Part shown: one piece after another, positions 1 through 7,118 of the stretch
How positions within the stretch are numbered: the stretch's first letter is position 1
Layout of the letters: every line of letters begins with the position of its first letter
Assembly (NCBI GenBank): GCA_027297005.1
Contig: JAPUIN010000077.1
Span: forward strand, 1-12,993
DNA from: Acidobacteriota bacterium
GTDB taxonomy: Bacteria; Acidobacteriota; Polarisedimenticolia; Gp22-AA2
Direction of reading: 5' to 3'
DNA: 12,993 nt
Notes under the pieces: generated by a model
What the model saw: only the letters and a program-made list of their open reading frames with translations
What the model was told of the DNA's origin: nothing
Database searches by the model: none
Translations under genes and position numbers: made by a program

Positions 1-635
1 GCTCCGGCGACCGCCGCGAGGAAGCGGAGCGAATCCTCCTCGGAGTACCCCTGATTCCCGTCGGCTCGGATCAGTATGTCGGGTCCGAGCACCGCGCGCA
101 GTTCACGGATCAATCGCGCGTCGCTTTCCCAGTCTTCGCCGATCTTGATCTTGAGAACGCGAAACCCGGCGGCGACATGACGGCGCGCCGTATCGATGGT
201 CGCCGGCCGGTCATCCGAAATGCCGAGGGTGATGCTGGTCGGCAGCCGGGATCGCTTAAGTCCCAGCACGCGCGCCAAAGGGAGACCCTCGCGCCGCCCG
301 AGCAGATCGTGGAGGGCGATATCGACTGCGGCGCGGGCCGCCGGAGCGCCCGGCGCGAACTTCGCTGCTTGAACAGCCACTTCCCCGGGGTTGCGGGCAT
401 CCGATTCGCGCAGAAGCGGGATGAGAATATCCCGAAGGGCTGACAGCGCCGACGCGTGGCTCTCTCCCGTTACATCTTCGGCTGCCGCCGCGCAGCCGAA
501 GCCGGTCCGGCCGTCCGACGTATCGACCTTGAGGATGATGTTTTCGGCCTGGGTTAAGGTGGCTCCAGCGATGCGGTATCCCTCGGCCAGCCGAAACGAA
601 ATCGGCACCGCCTCGACGGAGAGAATGCGGATCAT
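1..635 (-). CDS. dgcA: N-acetyl-D-glutamate racemase / dipeptide epimerase DgcA, enolase superfamily (C-terminal part cut by window edge)
   Basis: The N-terminal 211 residues are present; the gene runs off the left edge. The first ~125 residues look like the enolase-superfamily capping domain (starts MIRILSVEAVPISF, includes ARAAVDIALHDLLGR). The barrel then begins with the KxK motif in FRVLKIKIGEDW (general acid/base lysine in mandelate racemase/muconate lactonizing enzymes) and RADGNQGY, whose Asp is the first metal ligand. This pattern is typical of Ala-D/L-Glu epimerases and N-acylamino-acid racemases. Its ATG overlaps the dgcN stop as ATGA (632-635), so the two are probably translationally coupled. 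In published DgcN-DgcA pairs, DgcN acetylates D-glutamate and DgcA converts N-acetyl-D-glutamate to the L form, which is then deacetylated. The pair suggests that role, but substrate cannot be read from the sequence, and a muropeptide L-Ala-D/L-Glu epimerase is the main alternative. Confidence 0.85.
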   Translation of the reverse strand, partial: MIRILSVEAVPISFRLAEGYRIAGATLTQAENIILKVDTSDGRTGFGCAAAAEDVTGESHASALSALRDILIPLLRESDARNPGEVAVQAAKFAPGAPAARAAVDIALHDLLGRREGLPLARVLGLKRSRLPTSITLGISDDRPATIDTARRHVAAGFRVLKIKIGEDWESDARLIRELRAVLGPDILIRADGNQGYSEEDSLRFLAAVAG

Positions 636-1714
636 CGTGACAGGCGGGGGAACAGGCGGCGGAGTTCCTCGACGATCGGTCCAACACCGTCGCGCAGCGG
701 GTCGCAGCAGGGGATCGAGTGGCGATCCCGGATCCGCTCCGCCTCGCGTCGACCCTGCTCCTCCGACAGTTCTTCGTGATTGAGGGTGACTGCCATGATC
801 GGCTTGCCGCACAAGAGGTCGAGGATCTTCATCTCGCGTTCCAGGCCGGCGATGGGGAAGTCCGGGAAGCCGTCATAGACACGGCGGGCCGGAGCATGCT
901 GAAGCACGATGGCATCCGGCTGAGCCCCCGCCAGGATCTCGAAACCGCCGGGGTACGCGGGGTGGGTCATGCAGCCCTGACCCTCGATCACGATGACGTC
1001 GGGTTTTGCCTCGCGAAACGCCCGACAGACCTGGTGCTCGATCTCGCCCGAGACGAAATCGTTGACGAGGCTGTCAAGGATCAGGCCGTAGTGCACTCCC
1101 TGCATCCAGGCGGTCTGTCCTGTCCCGACCAGGACGGCGCCGAGCCCGGCCTCGATAAGTCCCTGGACGATCTTCACCGAGGTCGTCCTCTTACCGACTC
1201 CCGAGTCGGTGCCCAGCACGGCGACCCGGACCGCTTCCACCTTCAGGATCTCACCCGTGAAGGGATGCATCTCGGAGCGGGAAGGGGTACTGCGGACATC
1301 CCGGATCCGGGCGCCCGAATCGCGGGCGACGCGGGCGAATTCGGTGTCGTCGCCGAGCATCTCGTGCAGTCCGGCGTCGACGTGAATGCCGCGTTTGAGG
1401 GCGTTGAGTACCACTGGTCGCGCCTCGACCGGGAGAATCCCACCGTGTGTGGCCACGCCGATGACGAGGAAATCGGGCCGTGCTCGGGCAGCGTCGAGGG
1501 CCTCATCGAGGCTACCCACGATTGGAATACCGGTCGCGACGCCGTCCAGCTGGAAACCGGCGTCCCGGCCGGTGAACTGGCTGTCGATCACCGCGACGAC
1601 GCGATATCGTTCAGTATGGCGCACCAAGCCATGGGCGGTCTTCCCCTCACTCGTGGCGAAATGCCCCTCACAGTAAACGACCGCGGTCCCTTCGGGCCGG
1701 TTCATCTGCGTCAC
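632..1714 (-). CDS. dgcN: D-glutamate N-acetyltransferase DgcN, DUF1611 family
   Basis: This 360-residue protein has the DUF1611 layout. An N-terminal Rossmann-like half (about residues 10-155; RYRVVAVIDSQFTG, FLVIGVATHGG) is followed by a P-loop NTPase-like half with Walker A GTDSGVGKRTT at residues 168-178 and an IVIEGQG strand at 241-247. DUF1611 proteins that pair with dipeptide epimerases were identified as D-glutamate N-acetyltransferases (DgcN), acting first in a D-Glu to N-acetyl-D-Glu to N-acetyl-L-Glu to L-Glu pathway. The start chosen is GTG at 1714, six bases after a GGGGAG ribosome site (1721-1726). An ATG at 1705 is a possible alternative that would remove three residues. It is the first gene of a two-gene unit with dgcA, overlapping it by 4 bp. 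Family assignment is firm; the enzymatic role rests on the published pair and is inferred here. Confidence 0.88.
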   Translation of the reverse strand: MTQMNRPEGTAVVYCEGHFATSEGKTAHGLVRHTERYRVVAVIDSQFTGRDAGFQLDGVATGIPIVGSLDEALDAARARPDFLVIGVATHGGILPVEARPVVLNALKRGIHVDAGLHEMLGDDTEFARVARDSGARIRDVRSTPSRSEMHPFTGEILKVEAVRVAVLGTDSGVGKRTTSVKIVQGLIEAGLGAVLVGTGQTAWMQGVHYGLILDSLVNDFVSGEIEHQVCRAFREAKPDVIVIEGQGCMTHPAYPGGFEILAGAQPDAIVLQHAPARRVYDGFPDFPIAGLEREMKILDLLCGKPIMAVTLNHEELSEEQGRREAERIRDRHSIPCCDPLRDGVGPIVEELRRLFPRLSR

Positions 1715-1773
1715 ACCCCACTCCCCGGAAGATGCCGGAATCCTAACACACGGGCCACCCGCAGCCTGCGTCC

Positions 1774-1803
1774 TTGACGACTTTTCGAGTCATGCCCTAA
1801 GAT
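1774..1803 (+). promoter_or_regulatory. Sigma70-type promoter of the 1810 gene, likely leaderless
   Basis: A TTGACG -35 box (1774-1779) and a TAAGAT -10 box (1798-1803) are separated by 18 bp. Six bases after the -10 box lies the A of the ATG at 1810, where transcription would be expected to begin. No Shine-Dalgarno sequence precedes this ATG. Read by eye only. Confidence 0.5.
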
Positions 1804-1809
1804 CCGTCC

Positions 1810-2469
1810 ATGGTCACCGGCTTCAACACCGACGTGAAGCACGACGGAAAGGTCTACCACGTCCAGACCGAAGACAAGGGTGTCGGCAACCCGCTCATCG
1901 AGACGCTCATTTATGTGGGCGGTGAAATCCTCGCGGCGCGCAGGACATCCTACGCCGATCTCCTGGAAGAGAAGGTCGACGAAAAGCAGATCGCCGAACG
2001 GATCGAGGCGCAGCACAACCGGATGATCCTCGACATCAAAGAGGGGAAATACGACAACAAGCGTCACCGGCCGTTCGGCGAGGGGATCATCTCGAGCAAG
2101 AGCTTCGACGAGGTCGTGCTGGAGTACCTCAAGTTGGAGGCGAACGAGAACCGGATTATTCTCCGCATCGACGGTCCGGATGTCTTCATCGAGGGGGAGA
2201 CCGTGGGCGTGGATCTCGAGGTGACGCGGGCATCGGAGGGGAAGGGCGTCTCCGGGGCGAAGATCAAGGTGAAGCTGATCAGCACGGTCGAAAAGCCGAA
2301 AACCCTGTTCGAAGGAAAGACCGATGGCGAGGGGCGAATTCGGTTCGACGTCGACCTTCCGGCCGTCGATGATGGAACCAGTGCCCTGATCATCCAGGCC
2401 CGGGCCGGCAAGGAAACGGCCGAGCTGAAACAACTCGTCCGCAAGGTCTCCCGGAAGGCGGCCGGCTGA
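1810..2469 (+). CDS. Conserved hypothetical protein with N-terminal 'GFNTDV' module and C-terminal Ig-like beta domain
   Basis: I recognise this 219-residue protein as a conserved hypothetical type but know no function for it. The first ~50 residues ([20 protein letters not shown], then a stretch ending RRTSYADLL) form a compact, probably beta-rich module. Residues 52-85 are charged and likely helical ([20 protein letters not shown]). Residues ~115-210 resemble an Ig-like or carboxypeptidase-regulatory-like sandwich ([10 protein letters not shown], then the turn [14 protein letters not shown], then [10 protein letters not shown]). There is no signal peptide or membrane segment, so it is probably cytoplasmic, which is unusual for a protein with an Ig-like tail. 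It stands 14 bp upstream of thiS and may share its transcript, but nothing in it suggests thiamine chemistry. No catalytic motif is visible. Confidence 0.85.
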   Translation: MVTGFNTDVKHDGKVYHVQTEDKGVGNPLIETLIYVGGEILAARRTSYADLLEEKVDEKQIAERIEAQHNRMILDIKEGKYDNKRHRPFGEGIISSKSFDEVVLEYLKLEANENRIILRIDGPDVFIEGETVGVDLEVTRASEGKGVSGAKIKVKLISTVEKPKTLFEGKTDGEGRIRFDVDLPAVDDGTSALIIQARAGKETAELKQLVRKVSRKAAG

Positions 2470-2483
2470 GGGCCGCACGGGCG

Positions 2484-2684
2484 ATGCGCGTCGTCGTCAA
2501 CGGAGAAGATCGCTCGATCCCTGGCGGTGCGACCATCATCGTCCTGCTCCATTCCCTCGGTCTGGAGCCGAAACGGATCGCTGTCGAGGTGAACGGCCGG
2601 ATCGTGCCGTCGCGGGAGCATGGCGAAGTGGCACTCAAGGAGTGCGATCGCATCGAGATTGTTCAATTCGTGGGCGGAGGCTGA
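2484..2684 (+). CDS. thiS: Sulfur carrier protein ThiS
   Basis: This 66-residue ubiquitin-fold protein is of normal ThiS length. It starts [15 protein letters not shown], has the family's [13 protein letters not shown] stretch in the middle, and ends in VQFVGGG, providing the C-terminal Gly-Gly that is adenylated and then thiocarboxylated. It donates sulfur to ThiG for the thiazole ring of thiamine. The stop of the preceding gene is 14 bp upstream, and a GAGGG ribosome site overlaps that stop. thiG follows after 62 bp, the expected partner order. The adenylating enzyme ThiF and the dehydroglycine supplier ThiO or ThiH are not in the window and must be encoded elsewhere. Confidence 0.95.
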   Translation: MRVVVNGEDRSIPGGATIIVLLHSLGLEPKRIAVEVNGRIVPSREHGEVALKECDRIEIVQFVGGG

Positions 2685-2746
2685 TCGTTCGCGCTGGTCT
2701 CCGGAGATTCCACGCAGATCGCCAGGTGGCGGGCAGGAGTTTGAGC

Positions 2747-3526
2747 ATGAGGACAGAGAATCTCATCATCGCGGGGCGTTCCTATGCGTCCCGCCTCATC
2801 GTCGGCACCGGGAAATACCCGGATCTGGAGACCACGCGGCGTGCCATCGACGCGTCCGGGGCGGCAATGGTCACGGTCGCCGTGCGGCGCATCGACCTGA
2901 CGCGTCGGAGCGGCGAATCGCTGCTCGATGCCATCGACACGAGCCGGGTCGCGCTGCTACCGAACACCGCCGGGTGTTACTCGGCGGACGAGGCGATCCG
3001 CACGGCCCGCCTGGCTCGAGAGGCCGGGTTGTCGGACCTCATCAAGCTTGAGGTGATCGGCGATGAAAGGACTCTGTTCCCGGACAACGAGGGGCTTCTG
3101 AAGGCGACGCGTGAGTTGGTCAAGGAGGGGTTCATCGTTCTGCCCTATACCAATGATGATCTCGTCGTCGCGAAGCGCCTGCGGGATGCCGGGGCGGCCG
3201 CCGTGATGCCGCTGGTCGCCCCGATCGGATCCGGGCTCGGGCTTCAGAACGCAGTCACCCTGCGATTGCTCATGGATGCGATCGATGACATTCCCGTAAT
3301 CGTCGACGCCGGTGTCGGCACCGCTTCGGACGCCACCATCGTGATGGAGATGGGGGCCGACGGTGTCCTCATGAACACCGGCATCGCCGGTGCGCGGGAT
3401 CCCGTCGCGATGGCCCGGGCGATGCGCCTGGCGGTCGAAGCGGGACGCCTCGCGCACCAATCCGGCCGTATTCCCAAGAAGCTCTACGCTTCCGCCAGCA
3501 GCCCAGAGGAAGGGTCCATACGCTGA
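2747..3526 (+). CDS. thiG: Thiazole synthase ThiG
   Basis: ThiG condenses 1-deoxy-D-xylulose 5-phosphate, dehydroglycine and ThiS thiocarboxylate into the thiazole phosphate of thiamine. The 259-residue product is normal length for this (beta/alpha)8 barrel. The Schiff-base lysine is Lys100 in LIKLEVIGD. Phosphate-binding and barrel-end motifs follow: [15 protein letters not shown] (151-165), [12 protein letters not shown] (185-196) and [14 protein letters not shown] (206-219). The ATG at 2747 is chosen because an AGGAG ribosome site (2735-2739) lies 7 bp upstream and the protein then begins like known ThiG ([21 protein letters not shown]). The frame is open upstream to 2642, but that extension overlaps thiS and carries no family sequence. 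It forms a small thiamine unit with thiS. Confidence 0.95.
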   Translation: MRTENLIIAGRSYASRLIVGTGKYPDLETTRRAIDASGAAMVTVAVRRIDLTRRSGESLLDAIDTSRVALLPNTAGCYSADEAIRTARLAREAGLSDLIKLEVIGDERTLFPDNEGLLKATRELVKEGFIVLPYTNDDLVVAKRLRDAGAAAVMPLVAPIGSGLGLQNAVTLRLLMDAIDDIPVIVDAGVGTASDATIVMEMGADGVLMNTGIAGARDPVAMARAMRLAVEAGRLAHQSGRIPKKLYASASSPEEGSIR

Positions 3527-3563
3527 AACGGCCGGATACCTGCCCGCCCGTTGTCCACACCCA

Positions 3564-3591
3564 TTGAATCGTCCTGATCGACGCCTAATAT
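3564..3591 (+). promoter_or_regulatory. Possible promoter upstream of the hybrid kinase
   Basis: In the 141-bp gap after thiG, TTGAAT (3564-3569) and TAATAT (3586-3591) are spaced by 16 bp, giving a leader of about 70 nt before the kinase start. The match is moderate and I see no clear thiG terminator in the gap, so read-through from thiG is possible. Confidence 0.3.
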
Positions 3592-3667
3592 TGATGGGAA
3601 GGGTTCCGTCTGCCCGGGAGACGGGATCCCCTTGCTCGCATCCCGGGGGATTGAAGAGGTCTCCCGC

Positions 3668-5668
3668 TTGTTCTCGAACCTCAGCCTCAAGCTCAAATTC
3701 ACCCTCAGCATCGGGGCGCTCCTCATGTTGTCGACCGTCGGCTTTGGCTGGATGGTCGGGGTGCAGGTCGAGAAGTCGGCCCTCAGGGAGCTTGATGAGA
3801 TGGGAGAGGTGGTCGCCAGAGGGCTGGCGGATGCGTCGGTTCTAGGCGTGTTGACGCACAGCCCCGAACTGCTGCGCGCGGCGCTCGAACCACTCAAGGG
3901 GCAGCAGGAGGTCGTCTACGCCGGCATCGCGGACGAACGGGGGGTCGTCGTAGCGGAACATCGTGCTGAGGATGTGGTGCGGGTCCCGCGGTGGACATCC
4001 AACACGATCACGCGTCGGGGTATGGTGATCAAGGAAGAAGGGGAGAGTACACACCTGCGGAGCGGCACGCCAGTCTTCTACTTTTCGGTGCCGATACTGT
4101 CCCGGCAGGGGAGTGCAGAGGAAGAGGAGCTGTACATCCTGCTCGGAGGATCACGAACGACGGCAGAGAGCACTCAAATCGGATCAATCTGTATCGGCCT
4201 GTCGGCTTTTGATCTCCTTCACGATCAGCGCGTGCTCCGGCGGGGCCTGGCCCTGGCGTCGCTCGCCGTGCTGATCGTCGGCGTCGGGTTCGCCGTCCTG
4301 CTCGTGAGGGTGATCGTCGATCCGATCAAGCAGCTCGTTCACGCCACCCGCCGCATCGCCCAGGGGGATCTCGACATCATCCTGCCGATCCGGGGTGCGG
4401 ATGAGATTGGTGCTCTCTCAAAGGCGTTCAACCGCATGACCCTGAACCTGAGGGAATCGCGTGAACAGCTGCAAAGGAGCAATGCCGATCTGGAGATCAA
4501 GGTTGTCGAGCGCACCCAGGAGCTTCGCGACGCCCAGGATCAGCTCGTGCAGGCTGAGAAGATGACCGTCGTCGGGCAACTGGTCAGTGGCGTCGCCCAC
4601 GAGCTCAACAATCCGCTTGCCGGGATCCTCGGATATTCGCAGCTGCTCCTGCGCAAGAATCCGGGTGAGAACCTCGGCCGGGGCCTGAAGAAAATCGAGC
4701 GCGAGGCCGAACGCTGCAAGCGAATCGTTCAGAACCTGCTGATCTTCGCGCGCAAGCGGAAACTCGAGAGCACCATGGCCGATCTCAACTCCATCATCGA
4801 GAGCACTCTGGATCTGCGCACGGATCACCTCCAGGTCGATCACGTGAAGGTGATCCGCGATCTGGATCCGGATTTGCCGATGACACTGATCGACGCGGGC
4901 CAGATCCAGCAGGTTCTCATGAACCTGATCAACAATGCCCAGCATGCGATGGCCCGAAGCCAACGGCCCGCTGAACTCACACTGAGAACACGACGTGTCG
5001 GTGATCGGATTCGGATCGAGGTGGGAGACAATGGGACCGGCATCAATCCTGAAAACATGAAGAAGATTTTCGATCCGTTTTTCACGACGAAGGAAGTTGG
5101 TCAGGGGACCGGCCTGGGGCTGTCGATCTGCTACGGGATTGTGAACGAACATGGTGGCGCGATCACCGCCGACAGCCGTCCCGGCATGGGAACAATGTTC
5201 ACGATTGATCTTCCGATCCAGGTGAACATGTCAGAGCCCCAGGAAACGAAAGTCGAGGCACCCGTCCTCCTGAAAGGGCACGGGGCCCGTATTCTGCTTG
5301 TCGACGACGAGCCTGCGATCCTCGATATCATAGGCGACACGCTGCGCATGGACGGACACCGGGTGGAGGTGACCACGAATGGGGCTTCGGCGCTCGAGAA
5401 AATCCGCCAGGAGACGTTCGACGTCATCGTTTCGGATCTGAAGATGCCCGGGATGGGTGGACGCGAGCTGTTCCAGAAGCTCGGCGAGATCGACGTGGCC
5501 CTCAGCCGTCGCGTTATCTTCACGACCGGTGATCTCGCCAGTTCCGATACCCTCGCGTTTCTGGAGGGTACCGGGAATCCATATCTACAAAAACCGTTCG
5601 ATCTGAATGTCGTCCGCCGGACGGTTATGGATCTCCTTCTCCACAGAGCAGGCGTCTCCTCGAACTGA
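3668..5668 (+). CDS. Membrane-bound hybrid sensor histidine kinase with C-terminal receiver domain
   Basis: The 666-residue product has, in order: a membrane segment (about residues 10-33), a periplasmic sensor region of ~155 residues without a motif I recognise, a second membrane segment (~193-217), HAMP (~214-268; VDPIKQLV, DEIGALSKAFNRM), a coiled coil, HisKA with phospho-acceptor His311 in VSGVAHELNNPLAG, and HATPase (N box LINNAQHAM ~421-428, DNGTGIN ~454-460, FDPFFTTKEVGQGTGLGLS ~468-486). A receiver follows with acidic pair Asp546/547, phospho-acceptor Asp590 in SDLKMPGMGG and Lys642 in LQKPF. The start chosen is TTG at 3668, 8 bp after AAGAGG; an in-frame TTG at 3632 adds 12 residues but lacks a good ribosome site. 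No separate response regulator with an output domain is encoded nearby, so the pathway's target is unknown. The gene ends flush against convergent smpB. Confidence 0.93.
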   Translation: MFSNLSLKLKFTLSIGALLMLSTVGFGWMVGVQVEKSALRELDEMGEVVARGLADASVLGVLTHSPELLRAALEPLKGQQEVVYAGIADERGVVVAEHRAEDVVRVPRWTSNTITRRGMVIKEEGESTHLRSGTPVFYFSVPILSRQGSAEEEELYILLGGSRTTAESTQIGSICIGLSAFDLLHDQRVLRRGLALASLAVLIVGVGFAVLLVRVIVDPIKQLVHATRRIAQGDLDIILPIRGADEIGALSKAFNRMTLNLRESREQLQRSNADLEIKVVERTQELRDAQDQLVQAEKMTVVGQLVSGVAHELNNPLAGILGYSQLLLRKNPGENLGRGLKKIEREAERCKRIVQNLLIFARKRKLESTMADLNSIIESTLDLRTDHLQVDHVKVIRDLDPDLPMTLIDAGQIQQVLMNLINNAQHAMARSQRPAELTLRTRRVGDRIRIEVGDNGTGINPENMKKIFDPFFTTKEVGQGTGLGLSICYGIVNEHGGAITADSRPGMGTMFTIDLPIQVNMSEPQETKVEAPVLLKGHGARILLVDDEPAILDIIGDTLRMDGHRVEVTTNGASALEKIRQETFDVIVSDLKMPGMGGRELFQKLGEIDVALSRRVIFTTGDLASSDTLAFLEGTGNPYLQKPFDLNVVRRTVMDLLLHRAGVSSN

Positions 5669-6148
5669 TCAGCGGCCGCGGCGCCCGTGTATGGCCGCCC
5701 GCGCCTCGCGATCCTGTTCGCGCCGCCGGATCGACTCGCGTTTGTCCCACAGCTTCTTCCCCCTGGCCAGCGCGATCTCCACCTTGACATGTCCACGCGT
5801 GAGATACATCCGGAGCGGGATCAACGTGGCCCCCCCCGAACGGATTTTCTGCGCGATCTTCTGGATTTCCTGCCTGTGGAGAAGCAACTTGCGGGGGCGA
5901 AGAGGATCGTGATTGGAGTAGCCGCCATGCGAGTACGGTGAGATATTGCAGCTGAACAGGACAAGCTCACGCCCGTCCAGGCGGGCGTAAGCTTCCTTCA
6001 GGTTGACCCGTCCGGCGCGAATCGACTTGACCTCGGTCCCGAGCAGGACGATACCGGCCTCATAGCGCTCGTCGATGAAATAGGTGTAGAACGCCTGTCG
6101 GTTGGAGGCGAACACCTTCGTCTCGCCCGCCCGCTGCTGCTTGCCCAT
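5669..6148 (-). CDS. smpB: SsrA (tmRNA)-binding protein SmpB
   Basis: SmpB binds tmRNA and delivers it to stalled ribosomes in trans-translation. The 159 residues match the family in length. Motifs in order are KVFASNRQAFYTYFIDERYEAGIVLLGTEVKS (11-42), NISPYSHGGYSNHDPLRPRKLLLH (68-91, the tmRNA-contact barrel region), LIPLRMYLTRGHVKVEIALARGKKLWDKRE (109-138), then a basic C-terminal tail rich in Arg that inserts into the ribosomal mRNA channel. Asn, His and Gly residues typical of the family are present. Its TGA stop abuts the kinase's TGA stop with no base between them (TGATCA, 5666-5671). tmRNA itself is not in the window. Confidence 0.97.
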   Translation of the reverse strand: MGKQQRAGETKVFASNRQAFYTYFIDERYEAGIVLLGTEVKSIRAGRVNLKEAYARLDGRELVLFSCNISPYSHGGYSNHDPLRPRKLLLHRQEIQKIAQKIRSGGATLIPLRMYLTRGHVKVEIALARGKKLWDKRESIRRREQDREARAAIHGRRGR

Positions 6149-6182
6149 ACGTGATGATGGCCTTTCGCGCTTTTCCGTTTCC

Positions 6183-6212
6183 TTGACGCACAGCGGGTTA
6201 CGATAGCATAAT
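6183..6212 (+). promoter_or_regulatory. Sigma70-type promoter of ricT
   Basis: TTGACG (6183-6188) and CATAAT (6207-6212) are spaced by 18 bp in the 131-bp divergent gap between smpB and ricT, giving a leader near 60 nt. A second -10-like TATATT (6263-6268) lies just before the ribosome site but has no evident -35 partner. Confidence 0.45.
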
Positions 6213-6279
6213 CATCTCGCAGCAATGCCCCGACCGGTCCGATCCGCACGATCGGGCCTTTATATATTGAGGTCCCCAC

Positions 6280-7077
6280 ATGGACTCCCCCCCTCCGGAA
6301 AACGAGCCCGGCACATCCTCCAGTGGTCCGAAACCGCCTGCGGGTGGTTGCGATTTGCCGCCGTCGCAAGAGCGGTCGAACGGCGGCCACGAAGTTTCCG
6401 TGGTCGGCATCCGCATGCAAGGTCAAGTGCGTGTCACACAATACAACTCGAGCGACCACGATTTCGAAATGGGCCAGATGGTCGTCGTGGAAGGGAATCA
6501 GCTCGAGATTGGCGAGGTCGCGCAACCGACGACGCATGCGAGGAAGATGTGCGGCATCGGCTGCATGAAGCGGGCGCTGCGTGTGGCCACGGAAGAGGAC
6601 CTGAAACAGTTCACGAAACGCACCCGTCTCGAGGACGAGGCGCACGCTTATTGTCAGGACCTGATCCGCCGCCGGCGCATGCCGATGAAACTGGTGCAGG
6701 CGCAGCGAGTGGACGAATCGCGCAAGATCACATTCAGTTTCACGGCCGACGGCAGGGTCGACTTCCGCGATATGGTCCGCGAGCTCGCTCGGCGGTTTCG
6801 GAGCCGAATTGAGATGCGGCAGATCGGTGTTCGGGACGAAGCCCGCACGCTCGGGGGCTACGGCGATTGTGGGAAGGCTCTCTGCTGCTCCACGTTCCTT
6901 AAGGAATTTTCGCCGATTTCGATTAAGATGGCGCGCGCACAGAACCTCAGCCTCAATCCGTCAAAAATTTCCGGGATGTGCGGGCGGCTGAAATGCTGCC
7001 TGCGTTACGAGTACACCCCCGCCGGAGGAGATGCGGCCGTTCCACCAGAGGATGAGGTCCTGCCGCCCGGACCTTAG
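6280..7077 (+). CDS. ricT: PSP1-domain protein RicT (YaaT) family
   Basis: This 265-residue protein carries the PSP1 domain of RicT/YaaT. In Bacillus, RicT joins RicA and RicF in an Fe-S-containing complex that affects RNase Y-dependent mRNA processing and development; its role in Gram-negative lineages is largely undefined. Ten cysteines are present. Six sit in two conserved motifs, GGYGDCGKALCC (192-203) and GMCGRLKCC (232-240), and Cys91/Cys95 form a CGIGC motif, so cluster binding looks intact. The first ~35 residues (Pro, Ser and Gly rich) are a disordered extension compared with the core, which begins near VSVVGIRMQGQ. The ATG at 6280 has a GAGG ribosome site (6269-6272) 7 bp upstream. 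No RicA or RicF homologue lies nearby. The last ~20 residues are acidic and proline rich. Confidence 0.9.
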   Translation: MDSPPPENEPGTSSSGPKPPAGGCDLPPSQERSNGGHEVSVVGIRMQGQVRVTQYNSSDHDFEMGQMVVVEGNQLEIGEVAQPTTHARKMCGIGCMKRALRVATEEDLKQFTKRTRLEDEAHAYCQDLIRRRRMPMKLVQAQRVDESRKITFSFTADGRVDFRDMVRELARRFRSRIEMRQIGVRDEARTLGGYGDCGKALCCSTFLKEFSPISIKMARAQNLSLNPSKISGMCGRLKCCLRYEYTPAGGDAAVPPEDEVLPPGP

Positions 7078-7118
7078 GAGCAGGGGGACGCGCGTGAACG
7101 CGAGCCGATCGCGCCGAT

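Noticed and set aside
719..1777. 352-residue plus-strand frame opposite dgcN
   Set aside because: It mirrors the codon pattern of dgcN on the other strand, has no recognisable motif, and dgcN is a clear DUF1611 protein.
1711..2478. 255-residue minus-strand frame opposite the 1810 gene
   Set aside because: It is an antisense shadow in GC-rich sequence; the plus-strand product has a coherent domain layout, a promoter and the expected position before thiS.
2642..2746. Upstream extension of thiG overlapping thiS
   Set aside because: The strong AGGAG ribosome site before 2747 and the family-typical N-terminus fix the start there.
7078..7118. CGCG-TGAA-CGCG hairpin between ricT and rsmI as a bidirectional terminator
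   Set aside because: It has only 4 bp of stem and no T run; expected often by chance at this GC content.
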